Source: Legionella drozanskii LLAP-1 (GTDB taxonomy: Bacteria; Pseudomonadota; Gammaproteobacteria; Legionellales; Legionellaceae). Taken from it: a DNA stretch of 64,000 bases. Made by a program: the position numbers and the translations under genes. The DNA lies in NCBI RefSeq assembly GCF_001467585.1, contig NZ_LNXY01000027.1, forward strand, positions 692,620 through 756,619, given 5' to 3'. Positions 9,047-18,586 of the stretch are shown here, piece after piece (the first letter of the stretch is position 1; every line of letters begins with the position of its first letter). The notes under the pieces were generated by a model. It made no database searches and was not told the origin of the DNA. It saw only the letters and a list, made by a program, of their open reading frames with translations.

Positions 9047-10567
9047 ATGAAACTGTTTAGAATAAGCTCCTTCGTCACTCTATTGCTCATCCATTCCTTT
9101 ACGAATGCCACTGTGAGCAGCTATTTCGATAGTATCAAAAATCAGCCTAATGCCTTATACAGCTTTCTAAAAAATATGCCAAAAGGAGGGGAGTTACATT
9201 ATCACTTGGCAGGTGGCGCCTACCCTGAAACCATGCTTGCCCTTGCTGCGCAGGGTGATTATTGTTTAGATAAAAAAACCATGACGATGACTAAGATGGT
9301 AGAGCAGCGTTGTCGTGACGTATCTGGAAAAGAATTGAGCAATTATCCTGAGCTCTATGCACAAACTATCCGTGCCTGGTCTCTTAAGGATTTTATAGAG
9401 GGTCAGGAGTCAAATCATGACCATTTTTTTGCGAGTTTTTATAAATTTATGCCTTTGGTTGCTGATTATAGACCACAGCTTCTTGCAGAAATCATGCAAC
9501 GCGCGGCTAGCCAACATGAGCTTTATTTAGAAATTATGATTTTGCCAGACAATGCAAAATCAACTCAGTTTTCACCGTCAACGATTAGCCCCGATCTATT
9601 TTCTCGAGCCCAACAACAATTACTTGAAAATCCAGATTTTATTAAAAATATAGAATACACTGGCAAAGAAGCCAGTCGAATTTTAAAACAAGCTCGACAA
9701 GATTTGGATTGCAGTACCAATCCACAACAGGATGTTTGCCGAATAAAGGTCAAATTTCAATATTATATTTTGCGTGAACAGCCTATAGAAAAAGTATTTG
9801 CGCAAGCCCTGAATGGTTTTGCCGTAGCTGAGCGCTCTGAAGATATCGTTGGGGTTAACTTAGTGCAAGCTGAAGACGGCATTATTTCTCTACGTGATTA
9901 TCGTCAGCAAATGCAGGTTTTTAATTTTTTACATGAAGCTTATCCGAAGGTTCATATTGCCTTGCATGCGGGTGAACTAGCTCCACCAGCAGTCGTTCCC
10001 GAAAATTTACGCTTCCACATTCGTGATGCAATTACTATAGGTCAGGCAGAACGAATAGGTCATGGTGTTGATATTGCTTTCGAAAACGATGCTGAAAAAT
10101 TATTCCAGATCATGGCGCAAAAAGGAACTGCGGTTGAAATTAACCTCATCAGCAATCAAAAATTACTCCATATCTCAGGCTCACAGCACCCCCTAAATGA
10201 CTATCTAAATCATAAAGTACCTGTTGTCTTATCGACCGATGATGAAGGCTTATTGCGAACCGATCTCACCCAACAATATGTTGAAGCCACACTAAAGCAT
10301 GGCTTGGATTATCCTAGGTTAAAAATGATAAGTCGAAATGCAATTACATATAGTTTTTTACCAGGGCAAAGTATATGGGCCAACGCCAATCAAGGACTCC
10401 CAGTTGAGTCGTGTATAGAACTCGATAGCCCAGCATGTCGTCTTTTTATAAAAAAGAATGAAAAAGCGCGCCTGCAACGTGTCCTTGAAAAAGAGTTTAG
10501 GGGATTTGAAAACCTCTATAATTCATCTCAGGCTCAGGAAGCTCCTCTCCGAGAAGTGACTCATTAG
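9047..10567 (+). CDS. Exported adenosine deaminase-like protein
   Basis: This member of the metal-dependent adenosine deaminase superfamily probably deaminates adenosine or a related purine nucleoside. The zinc ligand pair is in ELHYHLAGG, and the other expected motifs follow in order: IALHAGE, RIGHGVDI and the STDDEGLLRTDL Asp-Asp pair. At 506 residues it is longer than cytosolic Add (about 335), with an N-terminal extension resembling the secreted ADGF/CECR1 type. The ATG at 9047 opens a clear signal peptide (MKLFRISSFVTLLL...TNA), so the enzyme should act outside the cytoplasm; an in-frame TTG at 9017 is less likely. Its last 71 bases overlap the convergent hydrolase gene. Substrate specificity is inferred from family only. 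Confidence 0.82.
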   Translation: MKLFRISSFVTLLLIHSFTNATVSSYFDSIKNQPNALYSFLKNMPKGGELHYHLAGGAYPETMLALAAQGDYCLDKKTMTMTKMVEQRCRDVSGKELSNYPELYAQTIRAWSLKDFIEGQESNHDHFFASFYKFMPLVADYRPQLLAEIMQRAASQHELYLEIMILPDNAKSTQFSPSTISPDLFSRAQQQLLENPDFIKNIEYTGKEASRILKQARQDLDCSTNPQQDVCRIKVKFQYYILREQPIEKVFAQALNGFAVAERSEDIVGVNLVQAEDGIISLRDYRQQMQVFNFLHEAYPKVHIALHAGELAPPAVVPENLRFHIRDAITIGQAERIGHGVDIAFENDAEKLFQIMAQKGTAVEINLISNQKLLHISGSQHPLNDYLNHKVPVVLSTDDEGLLRTDLTQQYVEATLKHGLDYPRLKMISRNAITYSFLPGQSIWANANQGLPVESCIELDSPACRLFIKKNEKARLQRVLEKEFRGFENLYNSSQAQEAPLREVTH

Positions 10568-11414
10568 ATAGGTGAACTGTCTTTGCTTTTCGTTCTAGGG
10601 TTGCGGCATGATTTTCCAAAATAGTGACACACCTGTCGGCTAAGTAACTATTATGCATGATTGATAAATGGCCCACATCCTCAATAACGATGAGTGACTT
10701 TGGATTTTTTTCGACATATTCAGTTAAATAGCAATAACTAGGCTCTACGATCTTATCGCGTCGGGCTAAAATAAAATGATAGCTAGCCTGTGATTCCATT
10801 ACCTCTTTTGCCACTTTTTTCAAATAGTCGCAACCAATAGCCATTTGACCCACGGAAGTAGAGGCTGAGGTGAGCGGTGGAAGGGCCAAATAAGAACCGC
10901 GATAAGGAGTACAGACATTAATAACGAAGTGCACTTTAATATCGCCTTCATTCTTTCCTGCTACTTGTGCATCCACTTGCTGAGCATCGAGCCCGCCTCT
11001 AGAATGACCTAAAAAACCAACATCACTATGACCATTCGTTATAATTTTTTGATAAATCTGCATCCCTTGTTCTTGAATAGAAACCCCTTCAAACCGATTG
11101 TCAAAAGTCACATTACAAATAGCATAGACATAGCTTGGAAGTTTTAGCAGTATATTAATAATGAAGTCATTGAAACCGTCGGGATAATCCGCTGTACCGT
11201 GAATAAGGTAAAGGACAATTCCTTTCTCGCTGAGAACAGATCTGCCTTTTTCAGGTGCTTTAAAATTAGGATTAAGATATAACATGTCATCAGAGCTGGA
11301 TGTAATCCATTGCAGAGAATGCTTAATGGCACCAGCATCGATTGGAAGCAAATTGATTATTTGCTGTTTCGTCGGCAACATACCCACAAGTTTATCCCAA
11401 CTACTACTGTACAT
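10497..11414 (-). CDS. Alpha/beta hydrolase of unknown substrate
   Basis: This is a 305-residue hydrolase. YLIHGTADYPDG forms the oxyanion-hole strand, GHSRGG is the nucleophile elbow, ARRDKIVEP probably supplies the acid and VGHLSIMH the catalytic histidine. No signal peptide is visible, so a cytoplasmic or effector location is possible. The C-terminal ~35 residues are acidic (EELPEPE) and overlap adenosine deaminase codons on the other strand. The family (lipase, esterase or PGAP1-like) is not resolved. A ribosome-binding site (GGAGGTGAG) precedes the ATG. There is no operon partner. Confidence 0.7.
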   Translation of the reverse strand: MYSSSWDKLVGMLPTKQQIINLLPIDAGAIKHSLQWITSSSDDMLYLNPNFKAPEKGRSVLSEKGIVLYLIHGTADYPDGFNDFIINILLKLPSYVYAICNVTFDNRFEGVSIQEQGMQIYQKIITNGHSDVGFLGHSRGGLDAQQVDAQVAGKNEGDIKVHFVINVCTPYRGSYLALPPLTSASTSVGQMAIGCDYLKKVAKEVMESQASYHFILARRDKIVEPSYCYLTEYVEKNPKSLIVIEDVGHLSIMHNSYLADRCVTILENHAATLERKAKTVHLSNESLLGEELPEPEMNYRGFQIP

Positions 11415-11544
11415 AACTCACCTCCATTGTGATTCTTTTTATAACAAAATGATAAATATTTATTTATGTTACTCGTTTAATTCGTTGATGGCAAAAAAAT
11501 TAATAAATTGAGTGGGGTCAGAGCTAGCTAATATAAGAAAGGTA

Positions 11545-11565
11545 AGGTGGGCCAAGGCCCAACCT
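11545..11565. repeat. GGTTGGGCC/GGCCCAACC-type hairpin downstream of purA
   Basis: AGGTGGGCC, a two-base AA loop and GGCCCAACCT form a strong hairpin 7 bases past the purA stop, with one unpaired A. It has no good U-tract on the purA strand. The same GC core recurs at both ends of the element at 20331-20628, so it belongs to a dispersed hairpin family that may double as a terminator. Confidence 0.5.
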
Positions 11566-11571
11566 ATTGAT

Positions 11572-13078
<1,507 letters not shown>

Positions 13079-13094
13079 ATCTAGCCACTCCAAT

Positions 13095-13120
13095 AAAAAA
13101 GGGTTAAGCGCACTTAACCC
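13095..13120 (-). terminator. Rho-independent terminator between hflC and yjeT
   Basis: On the minus strand GGGTTAAG, a four-base loop and CTTAACCC form a perfect 8-bp stem (13101-13120) followed by TTTTTT. It ends hflKC transcription or attenuates yjeT-purA, whose start lies only 17 bases further on. Confidence 0.85.
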
Positions 13121-13232
13121 GATTTTCAGCAAAATCAATAATTATAATTAGGCTCTATCAACATTTCTACTATTTTGCACGAAAACACATGATTTTCTCT
13201 GTTAAATTCGAAATTCAGGTGTCTTAGCTCAA

Positions 13233-14150
13233 TTAGTGAGCCTGATTTTTAACATTTGTATTAGAACCAGTCAAAGCATGCTTAAAATAATCAAAAAAAC
13301 TAGAACTTTGATCAAGCACGAATAAATCTTGTTTATTATTAAAACTACCTTCATAAGCTTTTAAGCTATGATAAAAACTAAAGAAATCTTTATTTTGACT
13401 ATAAGCAGCTGAGTAAATAGCTGCCGCTTCAGCCTGACCACGCGCGCGAATCATTTGTCCTTCACTTTTTGCTTTGGCGAGCATTACAGTAACCTGTGCG
13501 TCAGCTGCAGCTTGAATGGCTTCTGCAGCGGCATTTCCATCCGCGCGATGACGATTAGCGATCTTCTGCATATCCGCACGCATGCGTTGATAGATAGCAT
13601 TACTAGTGTTTTCAGGTAGCTCAATTCCTTTAATACGCACATCAACGACAGAAATACCTAATCCGGCCGCTCGCTGCTCTGCATTGCCACGTAAAGACTC
13701 CATGACATCATCACGCCCTCCTGAAACCACTTCAGAAATGGTGCGTTTACCAAATTCAGCGCGTAAAGAGGTATTTAATTGCTGTTCAAGCAGAATTTCA
13801 GCCTTCAGCATATTGCCCCCCGTTGCTTTGTAATAACGGGCTAAATCATCCATTCGCCATTTGACATAATAATCCACAATAACGTCTTTCTTTTCTTTAG
13901 TGACGATGCGCGACGATTTAATATCCATGGTAAGAATGCGTGTATCAAAAATACGTACGTTCTCAATAAATGGAGTCTTAATATGTAAACCCGGCCCCAG
14001 CACTAAGGCATTGCCTGCTTTATCATTTACTAAACGGCCTAAGCGAAGCAAAATACCATGCTGCCCCTGAGTAATAGTAAATACACTCGCTAATACTATC
14101 ATCAGTATGATAAATGCCAGGATGCTTAATATTGTCTTTGTTGCATTCAT
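13233..14150 (-). CDS. hflC: HflC, SPFH-domain modulator of FtsH protease
   Basis: HflC pairs with HflK in the inner membrane, with a large periplasmic part surrounding and restraining FtsH. It has an N-terminal transmembrane helix (about residues 7-27), then the SPFH/band-7 domain containing GQHGILLRLGR and KDVIVDYYVKWR. A long Ala-rich helical segment follows, with RADGNAAAEAIQAAADAQ and RARGQAEAAAIY. Length 305, as in other HflC proteins. It follows hflK after 3 bases, confirming the operon. Confidence 0.94.
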   Translation of the reverse strand: MNATKTILSILAFIILMIVLASVFTITQGQHGILLRLGRLVNDKAGNALVLGPGLHIKTPFIENVRIFDTRILTMDIKSSRIVTKEKKDVIVDYYVKWRMDDLARYYKATGGNMLKAEILLEQQLNTSLRAEFGKRTISEVVSGGRDDVMESLRGNAEQRAAGLGISVVDVRIKGIELPENTSNAIYQRMRADMQKIANRHRADGNAAAEAIQAAADAQVTVMLAKAKSEGQMIRARGQAEAAAIYSAAYSQNKDFFSFYHSLKAYEGSFNNKQDLFVLDQSSSFFDYFKHALTGSNTNVKNQAH

Positions 14151-14153
14151 TTA

Positions 14154-15314
14154 CTAATTTCCTCCTGGGCCACTACTATATGTTCTTCTACTAAAATCAC
14201 GGCTACTTACTGCCAAGCTCTCAGCTTCAGAGCCTGTTGTCGGTTTAGGATTACCATTTGCGGCTCCCGCCATAGCAGCGGCTTTAGGCAGCAAGTTATC
14301 CGTATTTGCCAATTTATCGAGTGGTAAGTACAAGATATTATTGGCTTTATTATCGACAATAATCGTAGAGCTGTTACTTAAAACCTGCTGCATCATATCC
14401 AAATACATACGTTGAGAAGTGACCACTGGCGCTTGCACATATTGCGGTAGCAAAGCCAAAAATTCAGCGACCTCTCCTTTAGATCGAAGTACAACTTGCT
14501 GAGCAAACGCTTGAGCTTCTTCAATGATTCGTCTGGCATTTCCCTCGGCGATAGGAACAACACGTGCTTGATAAGCGAATGCTTGTTCTTTAAATCGCTT
14601 TTCATCCTCTTGCGCTTTAATCGCATCATCAAACGCATCTTGCACATTTTCAGGAGCACGAGCAGGTTGGGGCGATACGTTTACAATCACAATGCCTGTT
14701 TTATATTTCTCAAGAATTCGAGTCAGCGAGTCTTGAACATTAGCTCCCCAAGCTTCACGGCCCTCGGTGATAATTTGATCCAAGGTTGTCGTTCCAACAA
14801 CCTGGCGCAACGCACTTGAAGTGGCCTGCTGCAAACTTTCCTGTGGATCGGCAACATTGAATAAATAGGCTTGTAAATCACCGATGCGATACTGCACTGC
14901 TAAGGAAACGGATACGAGATTTTCATCTTTGGTTAACATTTGAGCTGAATAAGAATAATCCGAAACTCGCTCTACATTTTTTACAATTTTTGAAAAAATA
15001 ATACGAGGAATCCAATGTGGTCCAGGACCCACTGTATCAACATATTTGCCAAAACGAAGAATTGCAGCCTGTTCACCTTCGTCAACAATAAAGATTCCGG
15101 ACAAGGCCCATAAGATAAAAATAATTAAAGCAGCCATCAGGATCAATAATCCGCCACTTCTATTCGTGGGAGGAGAGTCATCAGATTTATTTGAACCACC
15201 AAAAAAAGTTTTCTTTAGTTTTTCTTGAAAACGTTTTAATGCTTCATCTAAATCAGGTGGCTGATTTTTTCCACTCCATGGATCTTTGCCTTTATCTGGC
15301 TCATTCCAACCCAT
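14154..15314 (-). CDS. hflK: HflK, SPFH-domain modulator of FtsH protease
   Basis: This is the partner of HflC. The cytoplasmic N-terminus (MGWNEPDKGKDPW..., residues 1-50) has the Gly/Pro-rich opening typical of HflK, followed by a transmembrane helix at about 54-75. The SPFH domain starts with VDEGEQAAILRFGKY, and the C-terminal helical region contains RVVPIAEGNARRIIEEA. The tail is low-complexity, ending in SSGPGGN. Length 386, close to the usual 380-420. A GGGGGAGAT ribosome-binding site precedes the ATG. No hflX lies upstream; the ankyrin gene is there instead. Confidence 0.94.
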   Translation of the reverse strand: MGWNEPDKGKDPWSGKNQPPDLDEALKRFQEKLKKTFFGGSNKSDDSPPTNRSGGLLILMAALIIFILWALSGIFIVDEGEQAAILRFGKYVDTVGPGPHWIPRIIFSKIVKNVERVSDYSYSAQMLTKDENLVSVSLAVQYRIGDLQAYLFNVADPQESLQQATSSALRQVVGTTTLDQIITEGREAWGANVQDSLTRILEKYKTGIVIVNVSPQPARAPENVQDAFDDAIKAQEDEKRFKEQAFAYQARVVPIAEGNARRIIEEAQAFAQQVVLRSKGEVAEFLALLPQYVQAPVVTSQRMYLDMMQQVLSNSSTIIVDNKANNILYLPLDKLANTDNLLPKAAAMAGAANGNPKPTTGSEAESLAVSSRDFSRRTYSSGPGGN

Positions 15315-15427
15315 TATCTCCCCCCGCCTTTTACACAGAAAACTAGAATTCTATGGGGTATGCTTAGTTTAAGCAAGTAAATGACTAATATACCCATCAA
15401 CTGCAATGCTATTTAAGACTATCTCTA

Positions 15428-16900
15428 TCAAAATGGATTAAATAAATTCTCGTGAGTGGGGGTAGGTTCTCCATACATTGCATTAATTACTGTTCGTGTG
15501 GTCGTTGTCTCATTGCCTACTTTTCCTGAGTACTCACGCACCTGGTCAATGTTTGTACACTCACCTAAAGTCAAATTTCGATACATGGTGCTTGCTGGGT
15601 TTCTAAAAAGTCCACAAGTAACACCATAACGCCAAGTAAACTGTGCAAATTCACGCTCCCATGGCTTATAATCCAATTCTTCTCCATTTAAATTAATTTC
15701 TTCTCTTTGCTCACTAGCCTGGTCTTCGGCCGATATTTCTTCATTTGAACGATTCGTTGCGATCGACTCTAGGGGTTGAAATTCATTGTGTATAAAAGCA
15801 GGAGGTATATTTGATTCAGGACCATCGTATACTAAGGCTTCGACTCGAAACGCTTCGTCGCAATTTAGTCCCAATAAATGCCATATCCATTGCAAGGAGG
15901 AATAGCGCCAAAAAAGGTGCAGCCAGGTGTTCGCATAAATAATATCGTGTAAAGGATTGTTTTTATCATGGCAAGCCCGAACAAATAAGACAGCAGAATT
16001 TCCTGATTGTTTCTTGTATTCTTTCACCTGATCGATTAATGCAAAACGATTTTTTATTAATAAGCTTCTGAAGCCTTCATCTCGAGGCGCTTTAGCGCCA
16101 TGACAAAGCAACATGGCAATGCCATATAAAGCCTCTTGTGGTTTTTCCTGATTTTTTAAGCGCTTACAAAGCAAATCAATGGCCCTATCAGATTCACTAT
16201 TTTCAGCTTGCAGATCTAAACAATTTTTGCCCGCAGTTGCAAATAACAAAACTTCTAATGATTTTATTGTGCCTAACCGAGCGGCGAGTAACAGCGGCGT
16301 TTCTCTTAATCGACCGCAGGGGTTATCGACGATGGCACCATTCTCAAGCAAATAATAAGTTGCCTCGGGAAAATTAGTTGCCACTGCTTGATGCAAGGGT
16401 TGTATTGTTAGGGTTTGACCCTGGACTAGTATTTGATTTGGCGCATTCACATCAATTTTAAATCCGCGCCGAAGAAGAGTACTTAAAATTGAGGCATTTC
16501 CGGTACTTATAGCCCGAGATAATAGGGTCCGACCAGTAATAAGCTCAGGGAAATCTAATTCGACTTTTCGCCGAGCTTCGCTTTCCTCATCCGAGTCCTG
16601 AAAAAAAAGTGGAAACAAATCTAATTTCTTCAATCTCAATAACAAATGGATTGAGCAATCTAAGTTAAAATCTGCCCCCATAGAAAGAAGCATTTTTATA
16701 TGGTTTTTCCTACAGGGCTTTCCCAATCCTACCTCATGAATATGAATGAGATAATTGAGTACTGTAATTTGCTCAGTCTCTTTAAAAAGAAATCTTCGCT
16801 CAAAAAAATTTTTATCAGCTGATGCTTCCTTATGGATAAACGCTTCAAAAACCTTTTCCCCTAACTCGATAGCCCGCTCTAACTCTGCAAAAGATTTCAT
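15428..16900 (-). CDS. Ankyrin-repeat protein, possible Dot/Icm effector
   Basis: This 490-residue protein has no signal peptide or membrane segment. At least three ankyrin-like repeats are readable: LLSRAISTGNASILSTLLRRG (about 128-148), PLHQAVATNFPEATYYLLENGA (about 167-188) and ETPLLLAARLGTIKSLEVLL (about 202-221). The N-terminal 110 residues and C-terminal 230 are not recognised. The C-terminal half has an acidic Ser/Glu stretch (SNEEISAEDQASEQREE, about 385-402) and ends in GEPTPTHENLFNPF. Cytoplasmic ankyrin proteins in Legionella are often translocated effectors that bind host proteins; that role here is inference. It sits alone between hflK and trmB, same strand. Confidence 0.75.
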   Translation of the reverse strand: MKSFAELERAIELGEKVFEAFIHKEASADKNFFERRFLFKETEQITVLNYLIHIHEVGLGKPCRKNHIKMLLSMGADFNLDCSIHLLLRLKKLDLFPLFFQDSDEESEARRKVELDFPELITGRTLLSRAISTGNASILSTLLRRGFKIDVNAPNQILVQGQTLTIQPLHQAVATNFPEATYYLLENGAIVDNPCGRLRETPLLLAARLGTIKSLEVLLFATAGKNCLDLQAENSESDRAIDLLCKRLKNQEKPQEALYGIAMLLCHGAKAPRDEGFRSLLIKNRFALIDQVKEYKKQSGNSAVLFVRACHDKNNPLHDIIYANTWLHLFWRYSSLQWIWHLLGLNCDEAFRVEALVYDGPESNIPPAFIHNEFQPLESIATNRSNEEISAEDQASEQREEINLNGEELDYKPWEREFAQFTWRYGVTCGLFRNPASTMYRNLTLGECTNIDQVREYSGKVGNETTTTRTVINAMYGEPTPTHENLFNPF

Positions 16901-16958
16901 AAACTAAGTCCTCTTTCTTACAACAATAGGTTAAGCATTTGCATGAAGAAATCAGTCA

Positions 16959-17639
16959 TTATTTTTGAACTTGTTTGGTATAAATTAAGTCCCACACTCC
17001 GTGACCTAAGCGATTTCCTCGTTGTTCAAATTTAGTTAATGGTCTTGTATTAGGTCGTGGTGAAAATCCACCATCAGCCTGTGTATTTATTAATAACGTT
17101 TCCTGCGACAAAACAGTTTGCATATGCTCTGCGTAATCTTGCCAATCTGTAGCACAATGAATAAAACCACCGACTTGAAGTCGGTCTACTAATAATTTAA
17201 TAAATTCGGATTGGACTAAGCGCCGCTTATGATGGCGTTTTTTATGCCAAGGATCGGGAAAGAAAATTTGGATCCCCGCTAAAGAATCACTCATAAAATA
17301 GTGTTTAAACACCTCTACCGCATCATGAGAAACAACTCTTACATTAGTCATTTCCTGATCGTGCAAATCGGCAACCAAACTTCCCACGCCTGCTCTATGC
17401 ACCTCAATACCGATAAAATTAAGCTCAGGTTGTTGTTGCGCCATGGCAACTAAAGAAGCGCCCATACCAAAACCAATCTCAACGACTGTTTTAGCCTCTC
17501 TTTTAAAGACTGCCGACAAATCCCATGGCGTACTGGGCAAAGCTAATTCATAATCACTAAGAAAATGGTCTAAGGCCAACTGTTGTCGATTGCTTACTCT
17601 ACCGCCGCGTAAAACAAAGCTCTTAATGGTTCGTTGCAT
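16959..17639 (-). CDS. trmB: tRNA (guanine-N7-)-methyltransferase
   Basis: It makes m7G46 in the variable loop of tRNAs using SAM. The SAM-binding motif VEIGFGMGASLVAMA is at about residues 53-67 and the FPDPWHKKRHHKRR catalytic and tRNA-binding stretch at about 124-137. The C-terminus has RPLTKFEQRGNRLGH, as in TrmB. Length 226, typical. It faces away from rpmB across a 330-base region. Confidence 0.94.
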   Translation of the reverse strand: MQRTIKSFVLRGGRVSNRQQLALDHFLSDYELALPSTPWDLSAVFKREAKTVVEIGFGMGASLVAMAQQQPELNFIGIEVHRAGVGSLVADLHDQEMTNVRVVSHDAVEVFKHYFMSDSLAGIQIFFPDPWHKKRHHKRRLVQSEFIKLLVDRLQVGGFIHCATDWQDYAEHMQTVLSQETLLINTQADGGFSPRPNTRPLTKFEQRGNRLGHGVWDLIYTKQVQK

Positions 17640-17970
17640 GGTTCTACTCTCTTTGATTTGAGCAGATTATACTCATTTATATTTATTTTGCGATCATTTA
17701 AACTCTAAGTGGAAAAAATTTATGCAAATTCCTGTAAATTAGATGTGAGGAGCTCCCTTTCTGCTTTGTTTTTTATCTTTTTTCACGATCAAAATGACAG
17801 GAAAGAAGATAAGATCTTGCATAATTCGGCGTTTTTTGCTATAAAACCGCACTTGTATTCACACCCGACTGATTTGTCTGGCTTGTGTTGGAAATTCGCA
17901 ATAACACAAGACGCGATGTCCCGATTTATACAAAGCTGACTTAAATCTACGAACACTTTGGAGTAACAAT
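17640..17970. other. Divergent region between trmB and rpmB
   Basis: This 331-base gene-free stretch contains the rpmB promoter (listed separately) and a leader of about 120 bases. Short open frames on both strands lack ribosome-binding sites and family resemblance. No leader RNA structure was recognised. Confidence 0.45.
17817..17845 (+). promoter_or_regulatory. Sigma-70 type promoter of rpmB-rpmG
   Basis: TTGCAT (17817-17822), a 17-base spacer and TATAAA (17840-17845) form a good sigma-70 promoter. It predicts a start near 17852 and a leader of about 120 bases before rpmB, long enough for ribosomal-protein control, though none is demonstrated. Confidence 0.6.
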
Positions 17971-18207
17971 ATGTCAAGAGTATGTCAGGTTACTGGTAAG
18001 CGACCAGCAACAGGCAATAATGTCTCTCACGCTAATAACAAAACTAAGCGACGCTTTTTACCTAATATTAAACGGCATCGTTTTTGGGTTGAAGAAGAAA
18101 AAAGATTCGTATGCCTGAAGGTAAGTACCAAAGGTATGCGTATTATTGATAAACTAGGAATTAAAGCTGTTCTCGAAATGCTTCGAGCTAAAGGCGAAAA
18201 AGTTTAA
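17971..18207 (+). CDS. rpmB: 50S ribosomal protein L28
   Basis: This 78-residue basic protein of the large subunit begins [16 protein letters not shown], the signature L28 opening. [15 protein letters not shown] and [12 protein letters not shown] follow. It lacks the four-cysteine zinc ribbon, so it is the zinc-independent form. TTGGAG precedes the ATG. It is followed after 17 bases by rpmG, the conserved bacterial order. Confidence 0.97.
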   Translation: MSRVCQVTGKRPATGNNVSHANNKTKRRFLPNIKRHRFWVEEEKRFVCLKVSTKGMRIIDKLGIKAVLEMLRAKGEKV

Positions 18208-18224
18208 TTTATTGAGGAAATACC

Positions 18225-18389
18225 ATGGCCGCTGTTACTGTTAAAGTCAAAATGGAATCAACCGCTGGTACCGGTTACTACTACACTACCACCAAGAATC
18301 CACGTAATCATCCGGAAAAAATGGAATTAAAAAAATACGATCCCGTGATTCGTAAGTACGTTATTTTTAAAGAGAAAAAAGTTAAGTAA
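18225..18389 (+). CDS. rpmG: 50S ribosomal protein L33
   Basis: This 54-residue protein translates as [19 protein letters not shown], then [20 protein letters not shown] and a basic end (KEKKVK). The [13 protein letters not shown] and KKYDP motifs identify L33. There are no cysteines, so it is the zinc-free form, like its neighbour L28. A TTGAGGAAAT ribosome-binding site precedes the ATG. It is co-transcribed with rpmB. Confidence 0.95.
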   Translation: MAAVTVKVKMESTAGTGYYYTTTKNPRNHPEKMELKKYDPVIRKYVIFKEKKVK

Positions 18390-18398
18390 TATCAATAG

Positions 18399-18429
18399 AG
18401 TCATCTCGAGCGCCTAGCAAGAGATGACT
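18399..18429 (+). terminator. Hairpin downstream of rpmG
   Basis: AGTCATCTC (18399-18407) pairs perfectly with GAGATGACT (18421-18429) over a 13-base loop, 10 bases after the rpmG stop. No U-tract follows, so it may be a weak terminator or a 3'-end stabiliser. Confidence 0.45.
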
Positions 18430-18586
18430 TATACGCTTAAAATACCTCCTCTAAATCCCAAGCAGATAGACTTAAAAACCAATACGATCGCGTTTTGGTT
18501 ATGAATTGTGCCAAATTCCTACTGGATAATCCCCCCGAATCGGTTAAACTTAAGAAAAGGCGAGGAAAATAACAAAGAGGATTTGC

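Noticed and set aside
11505..11525. GAGTGGGGTCAGAGCT near the purA 3' end as an insertion-sequence scar
   Set aside because: Similar strings occur near REP-associated transposases, but one short match without a transposase or inverted partner is not enough.
17709..17977. Short frames on both strands upstream of rpmB
   Set aside because: They overlap the rpmB promoter and leader, oppose each other and have no recognisable sequence.
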